From assembly GCA_902806565.1 (NCBI GenBank), contig CADCXA010000006.1:806001-870000 (forward strand): a DNA stretch of 64,000 bases. The letters are read 5' to 3'. This DNA is from Hypoxylon rubiginosum. Its lineage: Eukaryota; Ascomycota; Sordariomycetes; Xylariales; Hypoxylaceae. The stretch's first letter is position 1. Every line of letters begins with the position of its first letter. The translations under genes were made by a program, and so were the position numbers. Below the pieces are notes generated by a model. It was not told the origin of the DNA and ran no database searches. It worked only from the letters and a program-made list of their open reading frames with translations. This document shows positions 34,163 to 46,150 of this stretch, piece after piece.

Positions 34163-36393
34163 CTTCGTCTTGTCGTTCGAGACGGTTTGCTAGGTATCTT
34201 TTGGCTCGTGGGTTGATGTGATGATGATATTGACGAGGTATAGGGAATTCGATGCGTATAGATAGGCAAACCCTTCAGTTGTTTAAGTATGCTGAGTAGT
34301 AAAAAAGCTCTTAATCAAGTAGGGATGATGATTTCGTATGTGGAAGGAGACAATTCAATATCTACCTAGGTCGTTATATATAGTAAAGATTCTAGAAGGG
34401 TTCCATTTCCAAGTCAGGGATCTAGTACTTATATGAAACGTAGCTCCTAGAAATAGCAGCTTAGCGGTAGACCAGGAAGTTCCTGTCTGTAGCCATGTGG
34501 CCATGTGGCCTTAAGCAATGGAGTGTACCTGACAAAATGGAGCTGATCTAGAATTGAGACGATGCCTTACCTAGGGACCTAAGTTAATTCACTAATGAAT
34601 GTAATTCAGGGGTAGTAAACTAGGCAGTTCCTTGCCCCTGAATGACTTATGGATATTGTACACACCTTGGTACTCACCTCGCCTTGCTGAATGGTTCGTA
34701 ATTCCGCGAATACAATGCTGGGCATCTTTATCGCACAATAAGACCATAAACCTTAATATAAAGACTAGGTAGTGTTAGTTTTTATAGTATATATTTACAA
34801 TATTGTACGATATTTCTAAAATTACCTTGGCAAGATAGCTCTGGAAGAGGATGAAAGGAAGATATCAAGTCGTGTCAACAAGCTTAAACGCTTATTGCTA
34901 TCTAAAGGAACAAGGTTGGAGACATGTCGATCAAGGTACTAATTGTACATTGGCCTTTACAGAAGATACTTACTGGCCGTCTATACTCCCTAAGATGGCG
35001 TACTAATTAGACTTTCCTCTACCCCGTTTCCGTGTTCTCGGGATTTGTCCCTTTGTCATGACTCGGCGTCGCGTGCGCCCCGGACCCATAGCCCACGCGA
35101 GCATCGCCGTTTCCGTGTTCGCGATCCTTGCTACAACGTGTCAGTTTAAGGATGGCCCCGACCTAGCTAGACCTAGGGGGATGTTTACTAAAACCCGAGT
35201 CAGCATTGCTTTCCGGCGTGTCTACGAGAAAACACCGAGATTTTAACTACCGACCGCCAGAAACTTGAATGCAATGACCCTAAACCATAGCCAAGCCATG
35301 GTTAATCGTCTAGACTGAGGAATATTCAGGCTTTGCTTGCCATATACATAATAGAGTTAACATGCCCCAGATGTCAAGGCGATCCGTTAAGACTTGGCCG
35401 TCCTATGCCATCTGCTGAAGCCAAGACAGAAACAGTTGTTTCGGCGGTCTGTCAACTTCCAGGTTTATCAAAGAGTGTAAGTCGGATCCCTGTTATATCT
35501 CCTTGATGGCTTGACCTCAACTTCATAATCGACTACAGCGAATAATGAAAGGAGAAATCTCGGGTTCGTATGCTGACAATTTCGCCCCATCTAGACAGGT
35601 CGTCGAAGTCTATCATTCTAGTTGACCGGGCCTATATCTCCTAGGCTGTGCTGGAACCTATACCGCAGAAGATGGGACATAATAGCTATATCAAAAGGTC
35701 GGCGACCAGTGTGACTTAGTTGCATGCTAAGGGGTAGCGGACCAAACCTTATATCCCACAATGCCATTGGCGATGGTGGCACAGACCCTCATTTCAACAG
35801 ATCGTGACATTCTTCTGCTTACTAGCCTGTTTCCCACTCTCCCAAGATGAGATATCGTGGCTCGCAAGTTTTGCGTTTGACGCCAAGGTGGATAGGAGAT
35901 GGGCGATGGCTCCATTTGTTGTGACATTTGCTTCGACTTATTTTTACTACCCAGCGACAACTGCCGAATACGATCAAAACTTTAATTCATTCCGTTTCAT
36001 TCCGCGACGAATTATCTTGCACTGCTGTATACTGCCGCAGCTGAAATACCGCTTGGCAAAGTCAGTTCGTGGTAATTATCGGCGCTGCCGTAACGCGGTC
36101 CAACTTAGGTCTGTAGTAGATGCCATTGTGGCCATGATTGTCGATCACCTCTACGTCTCGTGTGAACGAAGCCAAGCAGAATTGTTGGACTGAGCATCGC
36201 TGTCAGCAATTACATGTGTGTTCTATGTGGAGTGCGTCTAACTATGTGATGATCTTTTATGATCGTATACCCCCTTTTTACGTATTGTACAGACATTCCT
36301 CCTTAGCATAGGCTTATGCTAGATGCCTCTGTGACTCGAGGTCAAGGAACTCGCAGCTGGTATATTTAACCGCTTTTCCAGGATACTCATACG
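34163..36393. other. Gene-poor stretch, 2.2 kb
   Basis: No gene supported. A plus-strand open frame of 129 codons (35804-36193) has no domain, and its codon use looks like intergenic DNA. Palindromic CCTAGG sites occur at 34365-34370, about 34570 and about 35173. Promoter of the small gene at the left edge, 3' end of the DUF1279 gene at the right. Confidence 0.4.
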
Positions 36394-37294
36394 TCACCGC
36401 TTACTCTGACGCTTTCCAATATTCCAGCCCCAGGACCTGAGAACTTTGACTACCTTGGGCGTAATTGCGGCTGTCAGGGGGACTCGGAGGAAGATGAAGC
36501 TCTTGTGTACAGCATAGGCTAGAGCTAACTGAGTGCCGAGACCTTGAAGTCATATGAGCATGAATTACATCATGTATAGAAAGAATATGACGATAAAACT
36601 TACTGGCTTCCGCCTTGTGCCTCCGCTCGGCCTCTTCTACACCCCAACCGGCCATCTCGACGTGTTCGCTAATGTCATCGTTTCCGATATTTTCTTTCTC
36701 GGCGTCCTTTAGAGCTCCGCGGTATTCATGCCACCAATCCCGGACGGATTGTGGTATCACTTTTGACACGTGCGATACCACATAATGCTCGATTGCACCT
36801 ATCCTATCTGTTCCTACCGACCTGACCAGCAAGAAACAGAATGGAAAGTCCAAGACGGTCAAGCCTAGGTAAACCCCTAATGCCGCCCATCCGTATTCCC
36901 TTGACAGTTTCCTTAATCTCGCCGTGATTCCTTGCGGCTCCTGAGCTGGGGTGTCCTTCGGAGCGGGGTTCGCATCTCGAAGTCGGGAAGTTCTGTGGAA
37001 TGGTCGTCGGGTCGTGCGTGGTGAGGGCTTGCGGAATCTAGATAAAATGTTGGCTGTCGTCGGTCGTGACGCCGAGTATTGGGCAATTCTCAAAGCTGCT
37101 TGTGGTGGGGTGGACTGGCGCGATCCTGAGAAAATTGTCCGCCTCCATACTGCTCTCTCAATATTTGGTGCTACCTGTCGCAGCACGCGCGCCCCTACCG
37201 AACCGACAAACGGCTGAACCATGCGCGAATAAACATGAGGCATCTTATCTCCTCTTTGTGATATCGACTGCGCAAGTATGGTGCTGATGTTCAA
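36394..37294 (-). CDS. DUF1279 (FAM210-like) mitochondrial membrane protein
   Basis: Two exons (37294-36604 and 36542-36394; 61-base intron) give 279 residues. The first about 110 residues are rich in Arg and Ser and poor in acids, with motifs such as RRPFHRTSRLR, as in a mitochondrial presequence. The DUF1279 domain starts at about residue 124 (ARLRKLSREYGWAALGVYLG) and runs through TVLDFPFCFLLVRSVG. After a charged insertion it finishes in exon 2 with LGTQLALAYAVHKSFIFLRV and PLTAAITPKVVKVLRSWGW. The splice is required: without it the second half of the domain is lost and an unrelated tail is read. FAM210 proteins act in mitochondrial translation and import in animals; the fungal role is less clear. 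Several in-frame Mets (1, 18, 25) could start translation. Confidence 0.87.
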
Positions 37295-39725
37295 GTCGGA
37301 TAGACGCAGGTGTAGTTCGAAGGTGTTAAAAATCTGCTGACGAGTCGGAGGATTTCGGTCGAGAAGCTTCGGAATGTCAGCTAGACCCTATATCCGGTTG
37401 TGCCGTCAGGTGCTCCGCAGCCACGCAGTTCATAAAATTCCGGTCGGACCCCGGTGTAGAAAGGAGAATTGCTTTACTGTGGCAATTTGGGAGTCTTTAA
37501 TTGTTGTGATAGAGACAGCCTTATTACTGTTCCGACTCGGCTGAAGATGCTAAAGAGCTGGTCACGATGACACGATGACACGACTATGAGCTCGGGAAAA
37601 TGGCTTGAAAAAAATATTTGAGAGCTTTGGGCAGTGGGAACATGGGTACATGCAGAGTGATGCAACTTGCCAGTGATTTCCGTGTACCCAAGTACGTACC
37701 TAAAGGCTACCATGGGTCTGGGCCTTCCGCTGTCCAGTAAAATTTCTTAAATCCCTCCGGACCGGAACCTTAAACTATTATTAACTCCAGCATGTATCTT
37801 GTCAGTTGTCTGCGATTCACGATAGCCTCCAATCTTCATACCTAAGCTGTATATTGTATGTCTAAGAGTCTCATATCGTTACCATAAAGTAGTAATCCAG
37901 TCATACCCTTGTAAGTACAGACACCTATTCGGTCAGCATGAAGAAATGGAGATCACGAATTCTCTCAAACAATGTATGTACGGAAGACATTCGCTTAGGG
38001 GAGATATCTCTGACTGTTAGCCATATCAAGGAACTAAGTCATTCGTCAACAGGTATGTGCGAATAGTTGGACTAGGATACTCGAGCTTTATCTCTTCTAC
38101 CCATAGTAGTTTGCTTCAGGCGCGATTAGAACGCAGATAATCTGGGAAGCTTACTTACCTAGCCAACATACTCATATACCACTCCCAAGATCAAGGTAAT
38201 TGCAGTAGCTTTATGAACATTATATGTGTCGCGACACATACAGTAAGCTAACTGACTACTATTAAATATGTATGAGGAATTCAAATTGTAGATACCTAGT
38301 GAGCGCCATGCCGAGGCTAGAGGACTACTTTATCTAAACCTCGAGCTAAGATGCTCTCGTCAACTTTTATAGCTACCGTTTACCTCATATGAGAAACAAC
38401 CTATATTGCGAGTTTTAGGCAGTTTTACCTCTTGTTTATACCTTACTTCGAAACGTGGGCGACACCCTTCATGTTGTTTTATAACGGTAGGCGGACACTG
38501 ACGGAGCTAAGCGCCAGGAGCCATGCGACACTGCGCCCTTCTCGTTATATACATTCCGTGTCGCAAGAAGAGAATAACATATCCAACCGATTGACCACTG
38601 CCCACAGAGTTGCGACAGAGTGCATGAAGAATAGCACTTGAGCGGATGCAGGTTCCTGGGGCTTATAGGCAGGCAGTTGGCGGTTGCTAGGTCAAAACTA
38701 CGAAAAACGTGGGGGATCGATCAAGACCACGAGCCAACCAAGAAGGATATCAAGACTTAAAACAAGTGTTATTGCAGGCGAAAAGGTGGTGCGAGGGGTT
38801 GCGTGATTGGTTTAATGGGCTGACTGTCCGGCCAACGACGGAGTACGCAAAACCCTCGAGGGTATGATCGTAATACATGGTACCTTTTTTCCCTATCCGT
38901 ACCTAACGAATTCGCATGCACTTGAAAGCCTTTATGCGCCGAGGTCCAATTGTTTGGATTCGGAATGTATCAAAGAGAAACTGATGAGTGATGACATGAG
39001 AGAGGCCTCACACGACGGATTAAGATAATTTAGTAGTAGAAATGGTCTATAGCTTATACTACATGTAGTTGGGACCTTTCCTTTTTCTTTCATAGATCAA
39101 AATTATAGAGCAGAATTGCGAGTAATGCGCCCGCGTTGTAATACGTCACTATTTCTAGAAAACCCAGGGAGATCCAATGAGGTCATAGCTCGCGTATAAT
39201 AGAGGTCGCTGGTATCCCGCAACTGCCGATCACCAGGTCATCGATATCGACATATCGACATCTTCGACATCTCCAAAACAATTCATGTACATCATTTGAT
39301 CGACATTGTCACCGCAGCACCGATATCTACACTTAAACTCCGCCAAAGGTCCCAAAGGTCTCCGGCCAATAACACCATTTTAAAGTTACACTACTCCTCT
39401 CGAGTCCCAATCTCCCCATCCCACATCCCTACACTTGGCCATCGATAGGATTCTCTTCTAAGGTATCCTCTTCTTTTTTTTACTCGAGGGAACAAAAACA
39501 ACAAGAAGCCCAACCAAGTACCTAACCTACCTAAAACACCAATCCAAAAATCTTCGCCGCTTTTTCTTACCAAGCTTTATCCTACTTAGCTACGTAAGCC
39601 AAAGCCTGCATATCTACATTTCGACCTTTTGCGATTCGAAGAGCCACCATAAGCTCATAACGAAACAATCTCACCAGTCGAAGCAAAAAAAAACCCCCAA
39701 AACCAGCTACCTACCGTCAACAACC
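37295..39725. other. Intergenic, 2.4 kb, divergent promoters
   Basis: It lies between the starts of the DUF1279 gene (-) and the MARVEL gene (+). No gene supported. From about 39380 the sequence becomes pyrimidine-rich and then A/C-rich up to CAACAACCATGG, a typical long fungal 5' leader of a highly expressed gene. Short frames elsewhere are not convincing. Confidence 0.45.
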
Positions 39726-40312
39726 ATGGAGGTGGTCAAGTCGATCCTGCGCATCCTGCAGTTCCTGTTCGTCCTGCTCTGCACGGCGCTCATCGGAAAT
39801 GTCATCGCGAGCAACGTCAGCGGCGCCGAGTCCGCCATCAACTTCAGCATGTTCGTGTGCGCCCTCGCCTGGCTCGCCGTCCTCTACGGCGTCGTCTCGC
39901 ACTTCGTCTCCGCCGCCGCCATCCCCGTCGTCGCCCTCGCCCTCGACAGCGCCGCCACCCTCTTCACCTTCATCGACTCCATCGTCCTCTCCGCCAAGCT
40001 GCAGGCCGTCAACTGCTCCAACTTTGTATGTTTGCTTACCTACCCCATTTTCCCAAAAATCCGCAACTTTACCCGTCTACTTGTCTCAATTCCATCTAAC
40101 CTGTGTCGCAAAAACAGGGACACAAAGCTAGCGACTACATCGCTTTCGGCTCCCGGGACGACGAGAAGCGGTGCCGCGAGATCCAGGCCAGCATCGTCTT
40201 CATGTGGTTCCTCTTCGCCGCCTTCGCCGCCAGCCTCTTCTTCATCCTCAGGGAGTTCCGCCGCGGCGGCGGCTCCGTTCGCGGTCCTAACATGTCCCAG
40301 ATCGGCGTGTAG
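39726..40312 (+). CDS. MARVEL-domain protein, NCE102-like eisosome/plasma membrane protein
   Basis: Two exons (39726-40025 and 40118-40312; 92-base intron) give 164 residues. Four hydrophobic spans are visible: about residues 8-28 (LRILQFLFVLLCTALIGNVI), 40-62, 68-92, and in exon 2 about 130-150 (IVFMWFLFAAFAASLFFILR). The GNVIASNVSG loop after span 1 and the FTFIDSIVLSAKLQ segment are typical of fungal MARVEL/NCE102 members. The loop before the last span carries Cys residues (VNCSNF, EKRCREIQAS). NCE102 senses sphingolipids and organises MCC/eisosome domains in yeast. The start has an excellent context (CAACAACCATGG), and the codons are strongly C-ending, suggesting high expression. Confidence 0.85.
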
Positions 40313-41352
40313 GCCTGTTTCTTTCCTTTTCGAACCGGAAACGACGGCGGCCATACCTAACCCCGTTGTGCTTACGACTTGACGACCAACATAAAGTAAT
40401 GCGCCGAAGCGGGAGGAGGGGACGAGGTTGGGTACTATATATGTATGATCATGAGGGTTGTCAAGGGCACAACACGTAAAGAAGGGAGGGAAGATGGGTG
40501 GATTTGGCGTTTGGATCCGGTTGTAACCTCCCTGGGCGAGCTCGCTGGAGTAATATTCGTCTTTCGTGCCAGCGTTGGAAGGTCTCTTTCCCTACTGGAT
40601 TGGGTGAGAGAATTATCGGAAAGAGTTGAGAACGGGTTGGCTGGCACGGCTTTGCCATTGCCACCAAGAATACGGAACTATGACTTGTATACATGCTTAT
40701 AGTATTGGGTGGACAGGACCATTTTTGTCTTGATTAATCAAGTATTTAGCTAATGATGATACCAATAGGGTATCAATAATATGAGTTGCAAGTCACGGAA
40801 TACTTGCTATGAGTACGGTGTATGCATATTTCATGACACGAGGTTTGTGTTGTACTTCAGCCTCAATTTGAGCTTCATATCACCTTCCCTTCGCCTTGTA
40901 GAAATAATGCGTCATTTCCACAGCTGGGATGAATTATAAACTAGACAGTCCCTCTTGATTTCATTATTTTACTCCTAAGACGAGTATGTGTAAAATACCT
41001 ACGATGTTCTCTATGTCAGACCAGCTTTTATACACCGTTTCATGAGTAAAGCCCAATTAGTCACTTTAATTTCTCTAGTTTTGAATCAGATAAAATTTAC
41101 AAAAGTAGCCGATCTCATTCGGCCTGAAGCATCACAGGTTTATGATGAAACTAACATCTTCTAAGCATAAGAGCTTGAGAGCAGCGTGGGCTAGGAAACT
41201 CATAAGCCTGTCTACCATAAGAGTCAAGCTGCTGTGGTGTAGCGACTATGACTCTTCTCCCCTAAACAAACAGACCTCAATAGCGTAACGTAACAGCACC
41301 TAAAGAAGCGTACACCGTTTTTGCATCGTGTTATCTTTTTATGCCATTCGAC
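40313..41352. other. Convergent 3' gap, 1 kb
   Basis: Spacer between the 3' ends of the MARVEL (+) and MATE (-) genes. No gene; short frames at 40435-40702 overlap on both strands without a domain. Confidence 0.4.
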
Positions 41353-43041
41353 TCATACCTCACCTCGCGCGGTAACCTCTCCCGGCCCCGGGAGACCGTC
41401 CTCTCCGACGTCGCCCTCGTCGAGCCTTTCCAGCGCCCGGAGGACCTCCTTGTCCCAGTTGCTCATCCCGACGATGACCCACTCCAGGATGCCGACCAGG
41501 TACAAGGCGACGCACTGGCCGACCCACAGGCCCTGCAGGCCCCAGCCGTGGAAGGCGAGGTAGATTCCCGCCGGCAGCGCGCCGCCGTAGTAGCTCAGCA
41601 GGTTGACGAGGGCGCCGACCCACTGGCGGCCCATGCCGCGCAGCGCGCCGCCGCAGCTGCCGTTGAGGCCGTCGGCGATCTGGAAGAGCGCGACGTACGG
41701 CATGACGTCGGAGACGAGCTTGACGACGCGCTCGTCGTCGTTGAAGATCCTCCCGAAGACGTCTTTCGTGCTCATCAGGACGACGAGTATGGCGGTTCCG
41801 AGAACCGTCGACAGGATGGCTGCGCAGTGCGCAGCGCGCGCCGCCTCGCGGGGCTTCTGGGCGCCGAGTAGGTTGCCGAGACGGGCCGAGGCGGCAACGC
41901 CCAAGCCGAAGGGGATGGTGTTGATGACCTGGTCCGCCGTCATGATGACGGACTGCGCGGCGAGCGTGATGGTGCCCAGCCTGCCGGCGGCTAGAGCGAC
42001 GATCTCGAATGCCCACCACTCCGTCCCTACATGGATAACCCCGAGGAAGGCCAGGCGTGTGAACGGCCACAGGTTCGAGAATGCGCGCCGCGGAGCAAGA
42101 CCGCCCCAGCACTCGTGGCCACGAACGAAAGTTGCGTAAGCGACAAGCAGGAGGAAAGAAATCCAGTACGAGATGCCGGTCGCAAAAGGGGCGCCGTATA
42201 GGCCTAACTCGAATTTATAGATGAAGAGGTAGTTAAGCAGAGCATTAAGCGGCGAAGTGATGAGGAGGACATAAGTTCCCGGTCGGTAGATGGCTTGCGC
42301 TTGCAAGTACTTCTTCATCGACTCGAACCATACGTATCCTAATCCGCCGGGGATCAAGATGTGTAAGAACTTGCTCCCCTCGACGCATATGAATTCCTCT
42401 TGTCCGAGGGCCCGGAACAATGGCTCGGAGAAGGCCCATATCACGGCTACGACAGCATAAAACGCAGTCAAGACTATAATTCCTCGCTGCAGCAGGATCC
42501 CGAGGTCGTGCTTGTCTTGCGATCCGGTAAAGCTTGTTGATGCAAGCGTGTCTAGCGCCGTCGTGCCGCCCATAGCTATCAGCCAACCCGTGGCCATAGC
42601 AAACACTATATATGATATACCAGGTTAGCGACTCCTGGTCTTGCATTTGTGTCTAAACGAGCCACTCGACGTTGACCCCTATTACACCAGTACAGGCTCA
42701 AAGTAAATTTTGTGCTTCGGAACTGAGGATAATGGCCGTAGGAACTACTTAGAGACGGACTCACTATAGCTGAAAGCAGCAGTGGCTAGCGCTTCCGGAG
42801 AAAGCCGGCCGACAATTAAGACAGAAATGGTCTGTAGACTATTTTGAAGCGTATAGGCCAATATGACAGGAATAGATGCTTTGGTCAAAAGCCATATTTC
42901 GGCCAGCCATTGTCGATATTGTGGCTGCTCAGCTTGTGCGCCGGCCGAAAACGTCTTTGGAAGAAGTGCGGTCCTTTCATCATCGTGTATACTGGAAAGC
43001 GATGCCGGCGCAGACGTCGATGATGATGGCTCGTCCATCAT
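41353..43041 (-). CDS. MATE-family multidrug/toxic-compound efflux transporter
   Basis: Two exons (43041-42765 and 42605-41353; 159-base intron) give 509 residues. The cytosolic N-terminus holds the fungal MATE hallmark DDERTALLPKTF. Twelve hydrophobic spans follow in two homologous halves: SIPVILAYTLQNSLQTISVL with GRLSPEALATAAFSY in the first, and GAQKPREAARAAHCAAILST plus GLNGSCGGALRGMGRQWVGA in the second. The splice joins AAFSY to MFAMATGWLIAMGG, and the segment GTTALDTLASTSFTG is highly conserved in fungal members. MATE carriers expel organic cations and metabolites using H+ or Na+ gradients; localisation may be plasma membrane or vacuole. The very GC-rich C-terminal half uses C/G-ending codons. 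Confidence 0.92.
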
Positions 43042-46000
43042 TTCGAGGTGATTGTATGGTTAGTCTGAAAGGTAGCTGGAATTATACCTGGATGAAGGAC
43101 TGGTTGACCTATATATGGCGTCCGTGAACTACGATAAAAGCAAAATATTACCTAACTATCTTAAAAACTTTCCAGTTCCCTTTGCAAATAAGATCCACCT
43201 AGTTGGAAGAATAGCTAGTAGAAGGGAACAGGACTTGACTAGTATCGAAAGGGAGACTTCTACCAAAACTAGAAAGACCAGATCCAGATCTCAGACAGGA
43301 GCCGGCAGGATGGTACATATTACTACAATTTTCGGCAATGCTTCTAGACTGGCTTGCGCAGGTACTTGAATATGTATCAAGTCTTACGTAGACAACGAAG
43401 CTATAGAGTAAGAGGACTGAATATCCCTATAGCGTCGTAGGATATCAAGATAAGAGCAGTCCCCTTCGCGAATAGGATGCTCGGTCGATTTGTGGGACGC
43501 ATATTTAGACACGTTGACGGGCAGTTGTGGAGTCTAGAGGACGGTAGCATGTTGTGCAGATAGATAGACGGAGGCGATATCGACATCTACTCGGCTCCTA
43601 AGACGTGAGGTTTGTACGGTGGGCCCTGTGCCTGCCCGGCAAGGACGACCGATAGAGATGCGAACCAATGCTCCCGATTTGCCAATTAGACACGCCAAGA
43701 GCTAACGAAAGCCGGCCTTGACCCTTCGTAGACAGGAGCGCTGCAGAGGCACCGTCGACGCCAGACTTTCATAGGTTACTAAGATGTGGGTATTATCTGA
43801 AGCCAATTGATAGCAGGTAATGAGTTGGCATTGCATTAATACTGAGAATCGGTAGCGTCTGCTATTACAGCAAAATTTTACCAATGGCTGTGGGCCATGG
43901 GCCATTGCTAGGCCGTCGTTAGGTACGGGATGTAACGTATGGAGTCAAGGGAGTCTAAAGATTTCTGGCTTGGGATCTCGGGAAAGTCATGAAATGCTCA
44001 TCACCTTACCTAAGCAGCTTAGGTAAGGGAAAGCTTCAAGCGGATAGCTTACGTAATATATGAGTAACAATTATTGCCAGGTGAGAGTGACGTCATTAGG
44101 TAGCCCCTATTCTTCCAGCCTTCTGGAACGAATGCACAGATGCACAGATGCAACCATCTTCCTTTTTTTGGTACATACTTGGACGTGGAAGCTATAATTA
44201 GAATTCAACATGATTCTAAATTGTTTAGAGATATATGGTATTTGAGGATATCATACCTAAATACCTAAAACAGCCTGTCTGTTTAAACTTCGTCGGATTG
44301 CCCGCGTGCTCCCTTCATTCAAGTCCTCAAGACACCTTCATACCTAAAGCTATGTGCTAATGAGCCTATGTTATCACCTACTTGGGCTAGTTTTCCTAAT
44401 CTCGATACAGATGGTTTTAAATGAGACAGCAGGTAGTCTTACCAACCTCCTCTACCTACCATAGCTTCTTTGTATGAAGGCATAGCCTGTTGATCTATCG
44501 TTTCACCTCTCCCTTCTAGTAGGCCAAAGGCTTCTAGTAAAAGTCGGCACCTACTTATACCCAGCATTTATTAAGCCATAAGACCTGATATAGTATCCAG
44601 AGGTCTTTCTGTCTTTTCAAATGTGGTTTCTCTAACTTCTTAAGGATTTGACCGCTTTACCTGTGCCTCGTCATTAAGCATCTATTCACGCTATGGATTT
44701 AAAAGATACCTCTCAATGAACCTATGATTCGATATGATCCTTCTAACCTTACCAGCCATATAGACGTCTTGAGTTAGCTTTCGCTATGGGTATATTCCAT
44801 TTTTTGTCGATTACTACCGTGTGCTAGGTTACCCAGATCACGTAAGACACTAAGGCAATATCACAAGGATACAATCAAGGGGTGTACAATTCGAGAAGCT
44901 GTGCCTCTCTTCCTTTCCTCCCCTCAATCAGAGCATATCACTTGTTATCAGCACCCTAGACGTACCTGAATGCGAACGAGTCGAACCATATGGCATCAGT
45001 AATGGTCTTTGTGTAAGATGGCCGATGTCACTCTGGCCAGGGCTGAAGCCCATGCAACTGGCTCCACGGCGCTATACTTGGTATATCTGAATGGTAGCCA
45101 AGCACATGGTCATAGGCCCCTTTTTGAATATAGCCAGAATGAGGCTCTGATTTAAAGGTTTTCTACCTATGTATTTTGGCTCGTTATACATAGTATCACA
45201 TTCGAGCAGTTCTCCTGGACCCATTCCATGTTATTGGTCGAGAGAAGGCTTTTGTTGGTACCAAAAATGCCGCTATGTCTTATAATAAATAAGCGCCGGC
45301 TCTTGGGTAGGGCTAGCGGTCTAGGTACTGAACTATGGGGACAGCCGATCAGGGAACCAGCCAAGACAGACGACTGTAACCTGGCAAGGCCTGGGTAAGC
45401 TCGATGTCACACACCATATCATCAAGCGCGGGGAGCTGGATTACAGATGACAAGGACCGTGGTCCTTCAGCGTTGCCAAAACTGCCATGCATAGGTAGGT
45501 ATTTTCCCTAAATAAAAAGAAATCGATAGTGAGGATTTTGATATACAGCCCACAGGGATGGGAAAGGCAAGCGTTTCTACTCGGTCTAGAAACATATTCA
45601 ACGGTATCTTTCTAGCATTTTCCTCCGAGAAATACATACACGAAAAATAGATTTGTGGCTCTGTTGATCATAGAGAAATTGGTAGTGTGGAGGTATTATT
45701 CCATACGAAGTCTGCTAAGAGGTACCTGTATATATATATCTGGATCAGTGGAGACGCTTTACCTTTCCCATCCTTGTGGGTTGTAGCTGAGCCAGGGCTC
45801 GCGGTCCGTTTCGACGACAATCGCTGAAGATTGACATGCCAAGCATGCTGAGTGCTGAGTTACCGCTGAAGGTGGCATGAGGTCGCAAATCTTGCTCTAA
45901 ATTTATTACCCCTTGCTCGACGAGACAATATGTATATCCTGGTCTACCCGGGATATTATCCTTTGTGGCCATGGCCATCTACCTAAGAAATAGCCTTTTC

Positions 46001-46150
46001 TTTCCCTGTGCAACGTCTCCTACAAGTTGCTCAGTCCCTCGTCTATCGAAGACGATGAGGGCGCCGTAGATTATATACATTAACTGGTCTCGATCTAATC
46101 CGGAGGACCTCCCCTCGTCAACCGACTTTCGACTCAGGCCCAAAATCAAG
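43042..46150. other. Gene-poor stretch, 3.1 kb
   Basis: The longest gene-free interval. It lies between divergent genes (MATE, minus; large membrane protein, plus). All open frames are below about 90 codons up to 45.7 kb, and those at 45745-46470 on the minus strand have no domain and partly overlap the next gene's start. AT-rich with many 'acctac/taggta' motifs. It could hold a non-coding transcript, but nothing in the sequence shows one. Confidence 0.45.

Noticed and set aside
35804..36193. Plus-strand frame of 129 codons, considered as transposon remnant
   Set aside because: No transposase or reverse transcriptase motif, no terminal repeats seen.
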